DNA of 34,680 bases from JACVRU01 sp040902725 (GCA_040902725.1 JBBDWU010000023.1:1-34680); one strand, 5' to 3'; counted from the first letter of the stretch, positions 15,950-25,113 are shown. Numbers and translations are program-made. Notes: a model not told the origin generated them from the sequence alone.

Positions 15950-16892
15950 CGGCGCCTCCCAGGTGCTCGATCAGCGCGTCGAGCTCGGCCTCCGTCCAGG
16001 TCGCCCCGACGTCCGGCATCCGGCCGCGCCCGTTCCTGAGGAGATCCCGCAGCGCGTCGGCATCCTGGAGGATCGGGTTGCCCGCGATGTTGGGCGCGTA
16101 CTCGGGCGCCGCGAAGTGGCACTTCGAGCAGACGCGGTCGAAGATCTGCCGGCCCAGCCCTCCCTGCCCCGCGGCCTCGCGCGCGAGCCAGGCGTCGAAC
16201 TCCGCCTGGTCGAGCACCTCCGCGGTCGCCAGCATCGCGCCGTGCTGGATCCCGCAGAGCTCGGCGCACTTGCCCTGGAAGCTGCCCGTACGGATGGCGC
16301 GGAAGTTGAGCTCGTTGTCGACCCCCGGGATCGCGTCCATCTTCCCTCCGAGCGCGGGCACCCAGAACGAGTGGATCACGTCCTGCTCGGGCGAGCTGAT
16401 CTCCAGACGGACGAGCGTGTCTACCGGCACTCGCAGCGTGTCGAAGGAGACGACGCCGTTCGGGTAGACGAAGCGCCAGTAGAACTGGCGTCCCTCGACC
16501 TGGACGACGAGCTCGGGACTGTCGGCGGCCTGGATCGAAGGGAGCTTCACGAAGGTGAACGCGGCGATCGCGACCAGGATCAGGATCGGGATCGCCGTCC
16601 AGGTCAGCTCGAGCCGGGTGTGGCCGCGGATCTGCGGCCCCTCCACGTCACGGTCGCGCTCTCCCCGCCGGAAGCGGATCGCGAAGAGGACGAGGGGAAT
16701 CGTGACGGCGAGGAAGATCGCGCTGGCGAACGCGCCGATGAAGACGTAGATCGCCTGGATGTCGCGTGTGCCCTCGCTGGCGGGGGAGACCGGCGTGAGG
16801 CCGCCCTCCGAGCCGATCCAGGCGAGGAACCCGACGCCGACCAGTACGACCAGCCCCGCCACGAGCAGACCGGAGATGAAGAAGCGTCGCAC
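15939..16892 (-). CDS. ctaC: Cytochrome c oxidase subunit II with fused cytochrome c domain
   Basis: The product (317 residues, GTG start) accepts electrons from cytochrome c at its CuA centre. Two N-terminal membrane helices (about residues 5-27 and 48-72) are followed by the cupredoxin domain with VIHSFWVPALGGKMDAIPG and the CuA motif CAELCGIQHGAM. The last 80 residues are a class I cytochrome c domain with CSKCH as the haem site and GRMPDVG supplying the likely Met ligand. That fusion defines caa3-type oxidases. The ATG of ctaD lies inside its last codons. Confidence 0.95.
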   Translation of the reverse strand: MRRFFISGLLVAGLVVLVGVGFLAWIGSEGGLTPVSPASEGTRDIQAIYVFIGAFASAIFLAVTIPLVLFAIRFRRGERDRDVEGPQIRGHTRLELTWTAIPILILVAIAAFTFVKLPSIQAADSPELVVQVEGRQFYWRFVYPNGVVSFDTLRVPVDTLVRLEISSPEQDVIHSFWVPALGGKMDAIPGVDNELNFRAIRTGSFQGKCAELCGIQHGAMLATAEVLDQAEFDAWLAREAAGQGGLGRQIFDRVCSKCHFAAPEYAPNIAGNPILQDADALRDLLRNGRGRMPDVGATWTEAELDALIEHLGGADGG

Positions 16893-16903
16893 GGGCCGGT
16901 GGC

Positions 16904-16909
16904 ATTCTA
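16904..16909 (-). promoter_or_regulatory. Possible -10 element for the oxidase operon
   Basis: TAGAAT on the minus strand ends 11 bases before the ctaC GTG, matching TANNNT and a nearly leaderless start. The divergent small gene begins at 16915, so the promoter must fit in about 22 bases or reach into that gene. No -35 element is assigned. Confidence 0.3.
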
Positions 16910-16914
16910 GGACG

Positions 16915-17220
16915 GTGCCTGAGACCCACGCGCCGGTCAGGAGCCTCGTCGAGCTGCCTCCGCAGGTGGGTTCGGAGTTCGAGGTCTACGTCAACGGCGT
17001 GCCCCAGCGGCGGGACCGCGACTACCGGCTCCAGGGCCGCACGCTCGTCTTCCAGCGGGGGCTCGCGACCGAGGGGAAGCTGGGCCCGCTGCGCTGGCTC
17101 TCGATGCTCCTCGGGATCGCCGGCACCTACCGGCAGCACGACACCGTCGACGTGATCTTCGAGGCCGCGGGTCGCCGCACTGTCGCCAGCGGGCTTCCCT
17201 ACCGCAGCGAGACGCGGTAG
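16915..17220 (+). CDS. Small conserved-looking protein of unknown function
   Basis: A 101-residue reading frame starts at GTG 16915, divergent from ctaC. The frame is open further upstream to 16759, but that part is antisense to ctaC. The sequence is soluble and mixed (SEFEVYVNGVPQRRDRDY, GRTLVFQRGL, LRWLSMLLGIAGTYRQHD), with one weakly hydrophobic stretch near residues 62-72. It reads like a real compact beta-rich protein, not a shadow, but I do not recognise a named family. Its end overlaps the convergent acetyltransferase gene by 22 bases. Confidence 0.6.
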   Translation: MPETHAPVRSLVELPPQVGSEFEVYVNGVPQRRDRDYRLQGRTLVFQRGLATEGKLGPLRWLSMLLGIAGTYRQHDTVDVIFEAAGRRTVASGLPYRSETR

Positions 17221-17693
17221 CGCACCTCGCGCACCCGGGTCCCGAGAAATTCGTCGTCCTTCTCGATGCCGTCGACCGCCCAACCGGCCGCCTCGTAGAA
17301 CCGGCGGGCGCGCGGGTTGTCCTCGAGCACCCAGAGTGTGGCCTGCTCGTAGCCGCGCTCCCGCAGCTCCTCCTCGGCGCGGGCGATCAGCGCGCGTCCG
17401 GCCCCGGTTCCCCAGGCGTCGGGGCGGACGTAGATGCCGTAGAGCTCGCCCTCGCCCTCGGCGTCCCGGGAGGGGCCGACGGTCGAGAAGCCGACCACGT
17501 CGCCGTCCCGCTCCGCGACGAACACGGTCGAGCCCGTCTCGATGCGCTCGCGCCAGGTCTCCAGCCGCTGCGGAATGCTCAGCTCAGCGAGCGCCTCGTC
17601 GGGGAAGACGTGCCCGTAGCCCTCCTGCCAGCCACGCACGTGGGCGGTGGCGACCGCCTCGGCGTCGGCCGGCGTCGCGCGTCTCACGTTCAC
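17199..17693 (-). CDS. GNAT family N-acetyltransferase
   Basis: This 164-residue acetyltransferase uses acetyl-CoA; the pyrophosphate-binding motif is VRPDAWGTGAGRALIARAEEEL, followed by the family helix and NPRARRFYEAAGW at the C-terminal side. The N-terminus RRATPADAEAVATAHVRGW is typical of the RimI/PhnO-like branch. The GTG at 17693 is chosen because it starts at this conserved N-terminus and overlaps the stop of the malQ remnant as GTGA; the open frame upstream is antiphase to malQ. The overlap indicates that the gene was once translationally coupled to an intact malQ. The acceptor substrate is unknown. Confidence 0.85.
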   Translation of the reverse strand: MNVRRATPADAEAVATAHVRGWQEGYGHVFPDEALAELSIPQRLETWRERIETGSTVFVAERDGDVVGFSTVGPSRDAEGEGELYGIYVRPDAWGTGAGRALIARAEEELRERGYEQATLWVLEDNPRARRFYEAAGWAVDGIEKDDEFLGTRVREVRYRVSLR

Positions 17694-18250
17694 CGGCCGT
17701 GCCTCAGGGTCAGCTCGCGGAGGCGGGCGGCGTGCCCGGAAGTGAGCTGGCCGCGCCGGAGTCGCCAACGCCAGTTCCCCGTGACGCTCCCCGGCAAGTT
17801 CATCCGTCCCGCGCTGCCGAGACCGAGCACGTCCTGGGCGGGGACGATCGCCAGGCGGGCCGGAGACGACCAGGCGCGCTCGAGCCAGCGCCAGTGCGGT
17901 CCGGGCTCGCCGGACCAGCCCACGATCGTGTCGTTGTCGTGCGTCCCCGTGTAGACAACGGCGTGCTCGCGGTGCCGCTCCACGCGGGGTGAGAACTGGA
18001 GCACGTGCATGCCCGGCAGCCCGAGCTCGTCGCGCAGCCGCTCGACCGGGGAGTGATCACCCCGAGATCTTCCGCGATCAGGGGCAGGTAGCCCAGCTCT
18101 GCACGCGCGGCGTCGAAAACGGCGCGCCCCGGGCCGCGGCGCCAGGCGCCCCGGCGAGCCGTCTTCTGGCGCTCCGGCACGGCCCAGTAGGCGACGAGGG
18201 CGCGGAAGTGGTCCACGCGCGCGATGTCGAACAGCTCGAACGTGCGCCGG
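17690..18250 (-). pseudogene. malQ: 4-alpha-glucanotransferase (amylomaltase) remnant: N-terminal half missing and frameshifted
   Basis: Minus-strand reading gives the C-terminal half of MalQ, which transfers glucan chains between maltodextrins. RRTFELFDIARVDHFRALVAYWAVP carries the nucleophile Asp, LIAEDLGVITP the acid/base Glu, and TGTHDNDTIVGW the third catalytic Asp; the end has PAQDVLGLGSAGRMNLPG. All three catalytic residues survive, but roughly 250-300 N-terminal residues are absent. Near 18051-18060 the frame changes: one C appears to be missing in the ACT-CCC-(C)CG-GTC context. Upstream of about 18250 the MalQ similarity ends abruptly at the tail of a glgB gene on the other strand. 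Either a real deletion or an assembly join. Confidence 0.8.
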
Positions 18251-18255
18251 ACTGG

Positions 18256-18369
18256 GGGAGCATGGGCGGAGTCGGCGCCGAAGGGGCGCCCCGGCACGAC
18301 CAGCCGTACTCCGCCGAGGTCACCCTGCCACCGCTGGGCGTCGTCTGGCTGGTTCCCGACAAGAGTTAG
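18256..18369 (+). pseudogene. glgB: Last 37 codons of a glycogen branching enzyme gene
   Basis: The plus strand reads the C-terminal beta-domain of a GH13 branching enzyme (GVGAEGAPRHDQPYSAEV, then TLPPLGVVWLVPD) ending at TAG 18367-18369. Everything before it is gone: upstream in this frame lies only antisense malQ. An intact GlgB has 620-740 residues. The layout implies that malQ and glgB were divergent neighbours and that one deletion removed both 5' ends and the promoter region between them. Confidence 0.65.
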
Positions 18370-18411
18370 CCCCCGCTCAATCTCAGGCAGGCGCTTGCCG
18401 ATAGCAGCAGG

Positions 18412-19614
18412 ATGCTGGACAGCCCGGCGACACTGGCTTACGTGCAGGCAGCGCGCCTCCAGGCGCAGCTGAGCGCCGCGCTGTCGGTGGCGACCGTGGC
18501 TGCGGCCGTCACCGCCGCGCTCCTGCTTCCGCGGCTGATGCTGGACACGCCGGGCTGGGAGAGGTTCTTCACGTTGCTACCGCTCGTCGTCGGCGCGCAC
18601 GTCGCCGCCGCAGCCGTGCCGAACGGCCGCTCGATCGTCCTCAGCGGCGCCGGTCTGGTCGCGCTCGCCCTGCTCGTCCCGCCCGAGCTGGCCGTGCTCG
18701 CCGGCCTCGCGCCTGCGGTCCGCCTGCTCTTCCGCTGGCCGTGGCGGCAGGTCGTCCAGGCGGTCGCCAGCGACATGCTCGCCGTGGCGGGGGCCGCGAC
18801 GGTCGCCGGGCCGATCCTTGCCGGGGACGACCCTGGGCACTTCGCCCTCGCCGGGATCGCCGCGACGGCGGTGTTCGTGCTCGTCGACCGGAGCCTCATG
18901 CTCGCTCGCCTGGCCGCGAACCACGCGCCGCTCGGCTGGCCCCAGCTGCGCGCCTTCGGCATCGCGTCGGTCGCTCCCGAGGCGACGCTGGTCGCGCTCG
19001 GCGTCGTTGTCGCCTGGCTCTGGCACTCGAACCTGCTGCTCGTTCCGTTCGCGATCCTCGCGCTCGCGCTTCTCTCCCAGGCGCTGAACGTGCCGCAGCT
19101 CGAAGTCGAGGCGCGGATCGACAGCAAGACGGGGCTCGCGAACGCGCGGCATTTCCACCAAGTCTTCGAGCAGGAGCTCGCCCGCGCGCAGCGGTACGAG
19201 CGGCCGGTCGGTCTGATCCTGGCCGACCTGGACCTCCTGCGCGACATCAACAACGAGCACGGCCACCTGGCCGGGGACGCCGTGCTGCGTGGCATCGCCG
19301 ACGTCTTCCGCACTCAGCTGCGGCGGATGGACACCGCCGCGCGTTTCGGCGGCGAGGAGTTCTGCCTACTGCTCCCCGAAGCGAACGGCCAGCAGACGCT
19401 CGACGTCGCCGAGCGGATTCGCCGGGCCGTCGCGAACCACCCTGTCGAGATCGCGGGCCAGCCGGTGCGCGCCACGATCTCGCTCGGCGTCGCCGCGTTC
19501 CCCGAGGACGGCGTCGTGCTCGAAGACCTCCTCCGCCACGCCGACGAGGCGCTCTTCCGCGCCAAGGCCGCCGGGCGCAACTGCGTTCGGTACGCGGGGC
19601 TCGCTGCCGCCTAG
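18412..19614 (+). CDS. Membrane-anchored diguanylate cyclase (GGDEF domain)
   Basis: This 400-residue protein makes the second messenger cyclic di-GMP. The first 230 residues are an unnamed membrane sensor with about six hydrophobic spans. A short linker (VEARIDSKTGLANARHFH) leads to the catalytic GGDEF domain, with LADLDLLRDINNEHGHLAGD, the active-site motif GGEEF (residues 313-317), and the typical end HADEALFRAKAAGRN. The inhibitory I-site RxxD is present as RRMD (304-307), five residues before GGEEF, so product inhibition is expected. It is intact although the genes on both sides are broken. The start ATG has a weak AGCAGG site upstream. Confidence 0.92.
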   Translation: MLDSPATLAYVQAARLQAQLSAALSVATVAAAVTAALLLPRLMLDTPGWERFFTLLPLVVGAHVAAAAVPNGRSIVLSGAGLVALALLVPPELAVLAGLAPAVRLLFRWPWRQVVQAVASDMLAVAGAATVAGPILAGDDPGHFALAGIAATAVFVLVDRSLMLARLAANHAPLGWPQLRAFGIASVAPEATLVALGVVVAWLWHSNLLLVPFAILALALLSQALNVPQLEVEARIDSKTGLANARHFHQVFEQELARAQRYERPVGLILADLDLLRDINNEHGHLAGDAVLRGIADVFRTQLRRMDTAARFGGEEFCLLLPEANGQQTLDVAERIRRAVANHPVEIAGQPVRATISLGVAAFPEDGVVLEDLLRHADEALFRAKAAGRNCVRYAGLAAA

Positions 19615-19628
19615 CTAGGTTCCGCCGG

Positions 19629-19974
19629 ATGGAAGTCTGGCCGGGCCGCCCCTTCCCGCTCGGCGCGACCTGGGACGGGAGGGGACGAACTTCGCGCTCT
19701 TCTCCGAGAACGCCGACTGGGTAGAGCTCTGCCTCTTCGACGAGACCGGCGCCGAGACGCGGATCCCGCTGCGCGAGCACGCGGCCTTCAACTGGCACTG
19801 CTACCTCCCTGCGGTCGGCCCCGGCAGCCGCTACGGCTACCGCTGCCGCCGAGGCGCTTCGGCAAGCAGTGGATGGTCGCGGTGGCGACGGCGGAGGTGG
19901 ACGGCGTGTACGCGGCGCGGGCGAGCGTGATGGTGGACGCCCTGTCCGCCGTTGTCTTGCAGGGCGTCCGCTGA
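19629..19974 (+). pseudogene. glgX: Glycogen debranching enzyme remnant: N- and C-terminal ends joined, middle missing, frameshifted
   Basis: The first codons from ATG 19629 read MEVWPGRPFPLGATWDG, the standard GlgX/TreX start. At 19677-19681 one base appears to be lost; the next frame continues as GTNFALFSENADWVELCLFDE to RYGYR near 19842. At 19843 the sequence jumps to the extreme C-terminus (LPPRRFGKQWMVAVATAEVDG) and ends at TGA 19974. About 590 of some 700 residues are missing, including the whole TIM barrel. It cannot make an active enzyme. The clean junction is the same kind of defect as in malQ/glgB. Confidence 0.75.
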
Positions 19975-20010
19975 CGAGGGCGAAGGCCATACTTCCGATG
20001 GTGGTGCGCC

Positions 20011-20940
<930 letters not shown>

Positions 20941-20981
20941 CGATCCATCTTCCGCGCGCGGCGCTCGTCTAACGTGACGTC

Positions 20982-21860
20982 GTGAGCGAGCGCGTCGAGC
21001 GGAGGGTGCGCGCAGGGGCCGTAGCCGCGGGCCTCGTCGCGCTGCTCGCGCTTGTCGCCCTCGCCAGCGGCCGCGGGCGCCCCGAGGCGCGCGGGACGAC
21101 GGACACCGGCGCGGTCGCGGACGTACGCGACATCGTCCTGACGCTGGGCGCCACGCTCTACGTGCTGGCGTTCGCCGCGATCGCCTGGGCGTTCTGGCGT
21201 CACCGGTCGGAGGGCGGCCGGTTCGACCGGCCCTCCAGCGCCATGTCGCTGATCGGCTTCCTCTTCCTGGCCGGCGCCTTGTACTGGGGCATACGCAACC
21301 GGCCCGAGCCTCAGGTGCCCGAGCAGCCGGAGCTCGGGATAGCGCCCGAGGCGCAGCCGGTTGCCCCGGAAGAGGAGATCCGGGAGCCCGCGAAGCCGCT
21401 CCGGCCGGCCGACTTCCGCGCGGAGATCGCCGCTGCGGTGCTCGCGGCCGCAGCCGTCGCGGCCGCCGCGGCCTTCGCCGTGCGCAGGCGGCGGGGCGTC
21501 GCCGAGCTCGACGAGGTCTCCAAGCGCGAGCTCACCGTCGCGGATCTCATGGCAGTGGTCGAGGGCACGCTGGACGACCTGCGACGCGAGGCCGACCCAC
21601 GGCGGGCCGTGATCGCGGCCTACGCGCAGATGGAGCGCGTGCTCGCCCGGCACGGTCTGCCCCGCGAGCCGTCCGAGGCCCCGTTCGAGTACCTGGGCCG
21701 GATGCTCAGGGAGCTCGAGGTGCGCGCCGGGTCCGCCCTTGCCCTCACCGAGCTGTTCGAGCGGGCGCGCTTCAGCGATCACGTCATCGACGCCGCGATG
21801 AAGGACGAGGCGATCGACGCACTTGCGGCCGTTCGTGACGATCTGAGAGCGGCCTCATGA
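20982..21860 (+). CDS. DUF4129 domain membrane protein
   Basis: A 292-residue protein (GTG start) with three or four membrane spans: about residues 12-28, 48-66, 84-98 and a third-segment helix near 145-163. The C-terminal cytosolic part matches the DUF4129 pattern, ADPRRAVIAAYAQMERVLARHG followed by EAPFEYLGRML and LTELFERARFSDHVI. DUF4129 domains usually sit at the end of transglutaminase-like membrane proteins or next to MoxR and DUF58 genes, as here. The loop at residues 105-140 is rich in Pro and Glu. The last four bases (ATGA) overlap the next gene, so translation is coupled. Confidence 0.75.
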   Translation: MSERVERRVRAGAVAAGLVALLALVALASGRGRPEARGTTDTGAVADVRDIVLTLGATLYVLAFAAIAWAFWRHRSEGGRFDRPSSAMSLIGFLFLAGALYWGIRNRPEPQVPEQPELGIAPEAQPVAPEEEIREPAKPLRPADFRAEIAAAVLAAAAVAAAAAFAVRRRRGVAELDEVSKRELTVADLMAVVEGTLDDLRREADPRRAVIAAYAQMERVLARHGLPREPSEAPFEYLGRMLRELEVRAGSALALTELFERARFSDHVIDAAMKDEAIDALAAVRDDLRAAS

Positions 21861-22375
21861 CCAGCCGCCAGCGCCGCGCGCTGACTTGGACGATCGGTGC
21901 GAGCATTGCGGCCACGATCGCCGCTGTCGTGCGGGCGGACGACCGCGCGCTGGTCTTCGACGTGTACCTCCTCTTCGTGGGCGGCCTCGTCCTGCTCGTC
22001 CTCGTCCAGGCGACGGCGACGGCGCTCCCGCGCAGCGGTCGCTCGCGCCTCGAGCGGGCGCTCCGGCCGCAGTCTCGGCCGGCGGCGAGACCGGAGGATC
22101 TGGCCTCGCTCGAGCGGAGGCTGACCTTCGCCACCGAGACGGCGTTCGAGGTGCACTACCGCCTCCGCCCCGTCCTGCGGCAGATCGCCCAGTATCGGCT
22201 CTCCTCGCACCGCGGGATCGAGCTGGACGACGACCCCGAGGAGGCCCGCGAGGTGCTCGGGCCCTCGGCGTGGGAGCTCGTCCGGCCGGACCGCGAGCCG
22301 CCCGCCGACCGCCTCGGCCCCGGCCACCCGCTCCCGGACCTCCGCGCCGCCGTCGACGCACTGGAGAGAATCTAA
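21857..22375 (+). CDS. Two-span membrane protein of the MoxR cluster, function unknown
   Basis: A 172-residue protein starting in the ATGA overlap with the DUF4129 gene. Two hydrophobic segments (about residues 9-25 and 34-55) are followed by a basic region and a soluble part with HYRLRPVLRQIAQYRLSSHRG. It ends two bases before the moxR ATG. No named family is recognised. The position is constant with small membrane proteins often found between DUF4129 and moxR genes in actinobacteria. Confidence 0.72.
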   Translation: MTSRQRRALTWTIGASIAATIAAVVRADDRALVFDVYLLFVGGLVLLVLVQATATALPRSGRSRLERALRPQSRPAARPEDLASLERRLTFATETAFEVHYRLRPVLRQIAQYRLSSHRGIELDDDPEEAREVLGPSAWELVRPDREPPADRLGPGHPLPDLRAAVDALERI

Positions 22376-22377
22376 AA

Positions 22378-23346
22378 ATGCAGATCGAAGAGCTCGCCGA
22401 ACGCTGCGACCGAATCGTCACCGAGGTCGAGCGGGCCGTGGTCGGGAAGCGGGAGGCGCTCGAGCTGGTGCTGATCGGGATGCTCGCCGACGGCCACGTC
22501 CTGATGGAGGACTACCCGGGTCTCGCGAAGACCCTCATCGCGCGCTCCTACGCGCAGGTGACCGACATGGGCTTCGCGCGGATCCAGTTCACGCCCGACC
22601 TGATGCCCTCCGACGTGACCGGATCCTCGATCTACAACCAGCGCACCTCCGACTTCGAGTTCCGGCCGGGCCCGATCTTCACGAACCTCCTCCTCGGCGA
22701 CGAGATCAACCGCGCCCCGCCGAAGACGCAGGCCGCGTTGCTCGAGGCGATGCAGGAGCGCCAGGTCACGATCGAGGGCCACACGAGCAAGCTCGGGCCG
22801 CCGTTCCTCGTGATCGCGACCCAGAACCCGATCGAGTACGAGGGCACGTACCCGCTGCCCGAGGCGCAGCTCGACCGCTTCCTGCTCCGGCTCTCCGTCG
22901 GCTACCCGTCCCGCGACGACGAGTGGCAGATCCTCGAGCGGCGGCTCGAGCGCGCTGTGGACGAGGTCGAGCTCCGGCCGGTCGTCACCCGCGACGAGCT
23001 GCTCGAGCTGCAGCGGACGGTCGAGACCGTCTACGTCTCGGAGAGCGTCGGCCGCTATATGGTCGAGCTCGTCGCCGCGACCCGCGAGAACGCTCGCATC
23101 CAGGTGGGAGCGAGCCCGCGCGGGTCGCTCGCGCTGCTGAAGGCGTCCCGCTGCCGGGCCGCGCTCGCCGGGCGGGACTTCGTGACGCCGGAGGACGTGA
23201 AGGCGGTCGCGGTCGCGGCGCTCGCTCACCGGCTGATGCTTAGCCCCGAGCTCTGGGTGCAGCGCGTGAGCCAGGCCGACGTCGTGCGCGAGGTCCTGCA
23301 GCTCGTTCCGACGCCTGCCGCCGAGGACGCGCTCCGCCCGGCGTGA
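22378..23346 (+). CDS. MoxR family AAA+ ATPase
   Basis: A 322-residue MoxR ATPase, a chaperone-like class that acts with von Willebrand/DUF58 proteins. It shows the Walker A form usual for MoxR (DYPGLAKT, about residues 43-50), FTPDLMPSDVTGSS, Walker B LLLGDEINRAPPKTQAALLEAMQERQVT, sensor 1 VIATQNPIEYEGTYPLPEAQLDRF, and the C-terminal lid with GASPRGSLALLKASR. The ATG at 22378 gives the normal N-terminus; upstream open frame is antiphase. The DUF58 gene follows after 10 bases. Confidence 0.93.
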   Translation: MQIEELAERCDRIVTEVERAVVGKREALELVLIGMLADGHVLMEDYPGLAKTLIARSYAQVTDMGFARIQFTPDLMPSDVTGSSIYNQRTSDFEFRPGPIFTNLLLGDEINRAPPKTQAALLEAMQERQVTIEGHTSKLGPPFLVIATQNPIEYEGTYPLPEAQLDRFLLRLSVGYPSRDDEWQILERRLERAVDEVELRPVVTRDELLELQRTVETVYVSESVGRYMVELVAATRENARIQVGASPRGSLALLKASRCRAALAGRDFVTPEDVKAVAVAALAHRLMLSPELWVQRVSQADVVREVLQLVPTPAAEDALRPA

Positions 23347-23356
23347 TTTTCCCCCA

Positions 23357-24631
23357 GTGACCCGACTGGTCACGCCGAAGCTCGGTGCCTACGCCGGGCT
23401 CGCGGCGCTCGGCCTGTTCGCGGCGCTCGGCGCGGAGCGCCCAGAGCTCGCCGCGCTCGCTGCTCCGTTCGCGGTCCTGGCGGCCCTGGGTCTCGTCCTC
23501 GCGCGGCCGCCGGAGGTCGGCGTCGAGGTCGAGCCTGCGCTCGAGCGCGTCTTCGAGGGAGAGGAGGTCGAGGTCGCGGTCGAGGTGGAGTCCGCGACGG
23601 GCGCCGCCGACCTCGAGCTGCTGGTGCGCCTGCCGGACGGCCTCTCGCTCGCCGACGGGGAGAACCCCGTCGCGCTGCGCCTCGCCCCGGGCGAGCGTCG
23701 CGAGCTGACGCTGAGCCTGCGGGTCGACCGCTGGGGCGGCTACCTGCTCGGGGACGTCGTCCTGCGCGCCCGCGACCCGCTCGGGCTCGTCCACCACGAG
23801 TCCCGCCTCGACCGCAGGCGGCCGCTGAAGGCGTATCCGCGGCCCGAGCGGGTGGACGAGCTGCTCCAGCCCGCGCAGACGCAGGTGTTCAGCGGCAACT
23901 ACGTCTCCCGCGAGCGCGGGGAGGGGATCGAGTTCGCCGACCTGCGGCCGTTCGCGCCCGGTGACCGTGTCCGCCGCGTCAACTGGCGCGCCAGCGCGCG
24001 TCGCGGCGAGCTCTGGGTCAACGAGTACCACCCCGAGCGGAACGCGGACGTGGTCGTCTTCCTCGACACCTTCGCAGAGGCCTCCGACCCAGAAGGGAGC
24101 ACGCTCGACCTCGGCGTCCGGGCGGCGTCCGCGTTCGTGAGCCACTACCTGCGGCACAAGGACCGCGTCGGCTTCGTCTCGTTCGGCGGGCGGCTGAACT
24201 GGCTCCAGCCGCGCACGGGCGTGGCGCAGCTCTACCGCATCGTCGACGCGCTCGTGGACGCCGAGATCGTCCTCAACTATGCGTGGAGCGACGTCGACGT
24301 CATCCCGCGGCACACGCTGCCGCCCAAGGCGCTCGTGGTGGCGCTCAGCCCACTCCTCGACGAGCGGTCGATCGCCGCGCTGCTCGACCTGCGCGGCCGC
24401 GGGTTCGACCTCGCGGTCGTCGAGGTGTCGCCCGCGCAGTTCACCGCGCCCGGCAAGGGCGAGCGCGCCGAGCTCGCCCACCGCATCTGGCTGCTCCGCC
24501 GGGAGGCGGCGCGCGCGCGGTTCGAGCGCGCCGGGGTCGCGGTCGGAACCTGGGACGAGACCAAGTCGCTCGTCGGGGCCCTCGAGGAGGTGAGAGCATT
24601 CAGGCGCTTCGCCGCGCGCGCCCACGCCTGA
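23357..24631 (+). CDS. DUF58 domain protein, MoxR partner
   Basis: A 424-residue protein (GTG start) with two N-terminal membrane spans (about residues 10-50), a beta-sandwich region (VEVEPALERVFEGEEVEVAVEVES) and the DUF58 motif GIEFADLRPFAPGDRVRRVNWRASARRGELWVNEY. A von Willebrand-like fold follows (VVVFLDTF with the start of a MIDAS-like site). DUF58 proteins act with MoxR ATPases in envelope or complex assembly. No transglutaminase gene, the third usual partner, is in the cluster. The last 34 bases overlap the next frame. Confidence 0.9.
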   Translation: MTRLVTPKLGAYAGLAALGLFAALGAERPELAALAAPFAVLAALGLVLARPPEVGVEVEPALERVFEGEEVEVAVEVESATGAADLELLVRLPDGLSLADGENPVALRLAPGERRELTLSLRVDRWGGYLLGDVVLRARDPLGLVHHESRLDRRRPLKAYPRPERVDELLQPAQTQVFSGNYVSRERGEGIEFADLRPFAPGDRVRRVNWRASARRGELWVNEYHPERNADVVVFLDTFAEASDPEGSTLDLGVRAASAFVSHYLRHKDRVGFVSFGGRLNWLQPRTGVAQLYRIVDALVDAEIVLNYAWSDVDVIPRHTLPPKALVVALSPLLDERSIAALLDLRGRGFDLAVVEVSPAQFTAPGKGERAELAHRIWLLRREAARARFERAGVAVGTWDETKSLVGALEEVRAFRRFAARAHA

Positions 24632-25113
24632 TCCGCGCCGCGCTCGCCGCGGCCGTGCTCGCCGGCCCGGTCGCGTACGCGGGCTCGGAGCCGCCCCTCG
24701 CCCTGCTCGGGGCGCTGGGCATCGGCTTCTTCGGCGTCGGGACCGCCTTCCGCATCGCGGAGGCGATCCCGGTCGGGCTCGTGGTGGTCGGCAGCCAGTA
24801 CGCCCTCTTCCTCGTGCTCGGAGACGGGAGCTCCGACCAGGCCGCGCCGCTCGTGGCCGCGGCCCTCCTGCTCGCCGCCGAGCTCGGCCACTCCGCGCTC
24901 GACCCGCCGCTGGCCTCCGCCTCTCCCGCTCTCCGGGCGCTGCGCGCGGCCCGGCTGATCGGGCTCGCCGCAGGCGCCGCGGGGGTCGCGGCGCTCGTCC
25001 TCTATGCGGCCGAGGCCGACACGCGCTCGTTCCCCGCCGTCGAGGCGCTCGGCGTGCTCGCCGCCCTCGCCGCCGTCGGCCTGCTGGCCCTCCTCGCGCG
25101 GCGCAGCGCTTGA
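24598..25113 (+). CDS. Hydrophobic membrane protein ending the MoxR cluster, possible ATT start
   Basis: The frame encodes about 171 residues with five hydrophobic segments and no known motif. No ATG, GTG or TTG lies near the expected start: the first standard one, GTG 24655, would cut into the first helix. ATT at 24598 is preceded by AGGAGGTGA (24585-24593), a near-perfect ribosome binding site at good spacing, and gives a basic N-terminus QALRRARPRLIRAALAAAVL typical of an inside-facing first helix. The same bases also encode Glu-Glu-Val of DUF58, so the site could be chance. The gene ends 31 bases before the transporter ATPase. Confidence 0.6.
   Translation: MQALRRARPRLIRAALAAAVLAGPVAYAGSEPPLALLGALGIGFFGVGTAFRIAEAIPVGLVVVGSQYALFLVLGDGSSDQAAPLVAAALLLAAELGHSALDPPLASASPALRALRAARLIGLAAGAAGVAALVLYAAEADTRSFPAVEALGVLAALAAVGLLALLARRSA

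Noticed and set aside
22501..22530. MoxR Walker A lacking the usual Gly before Lys (PGLAKT)
   Set aside because: PGLAKT is a common form in MoxR ATPases and does not suggest loss of function.
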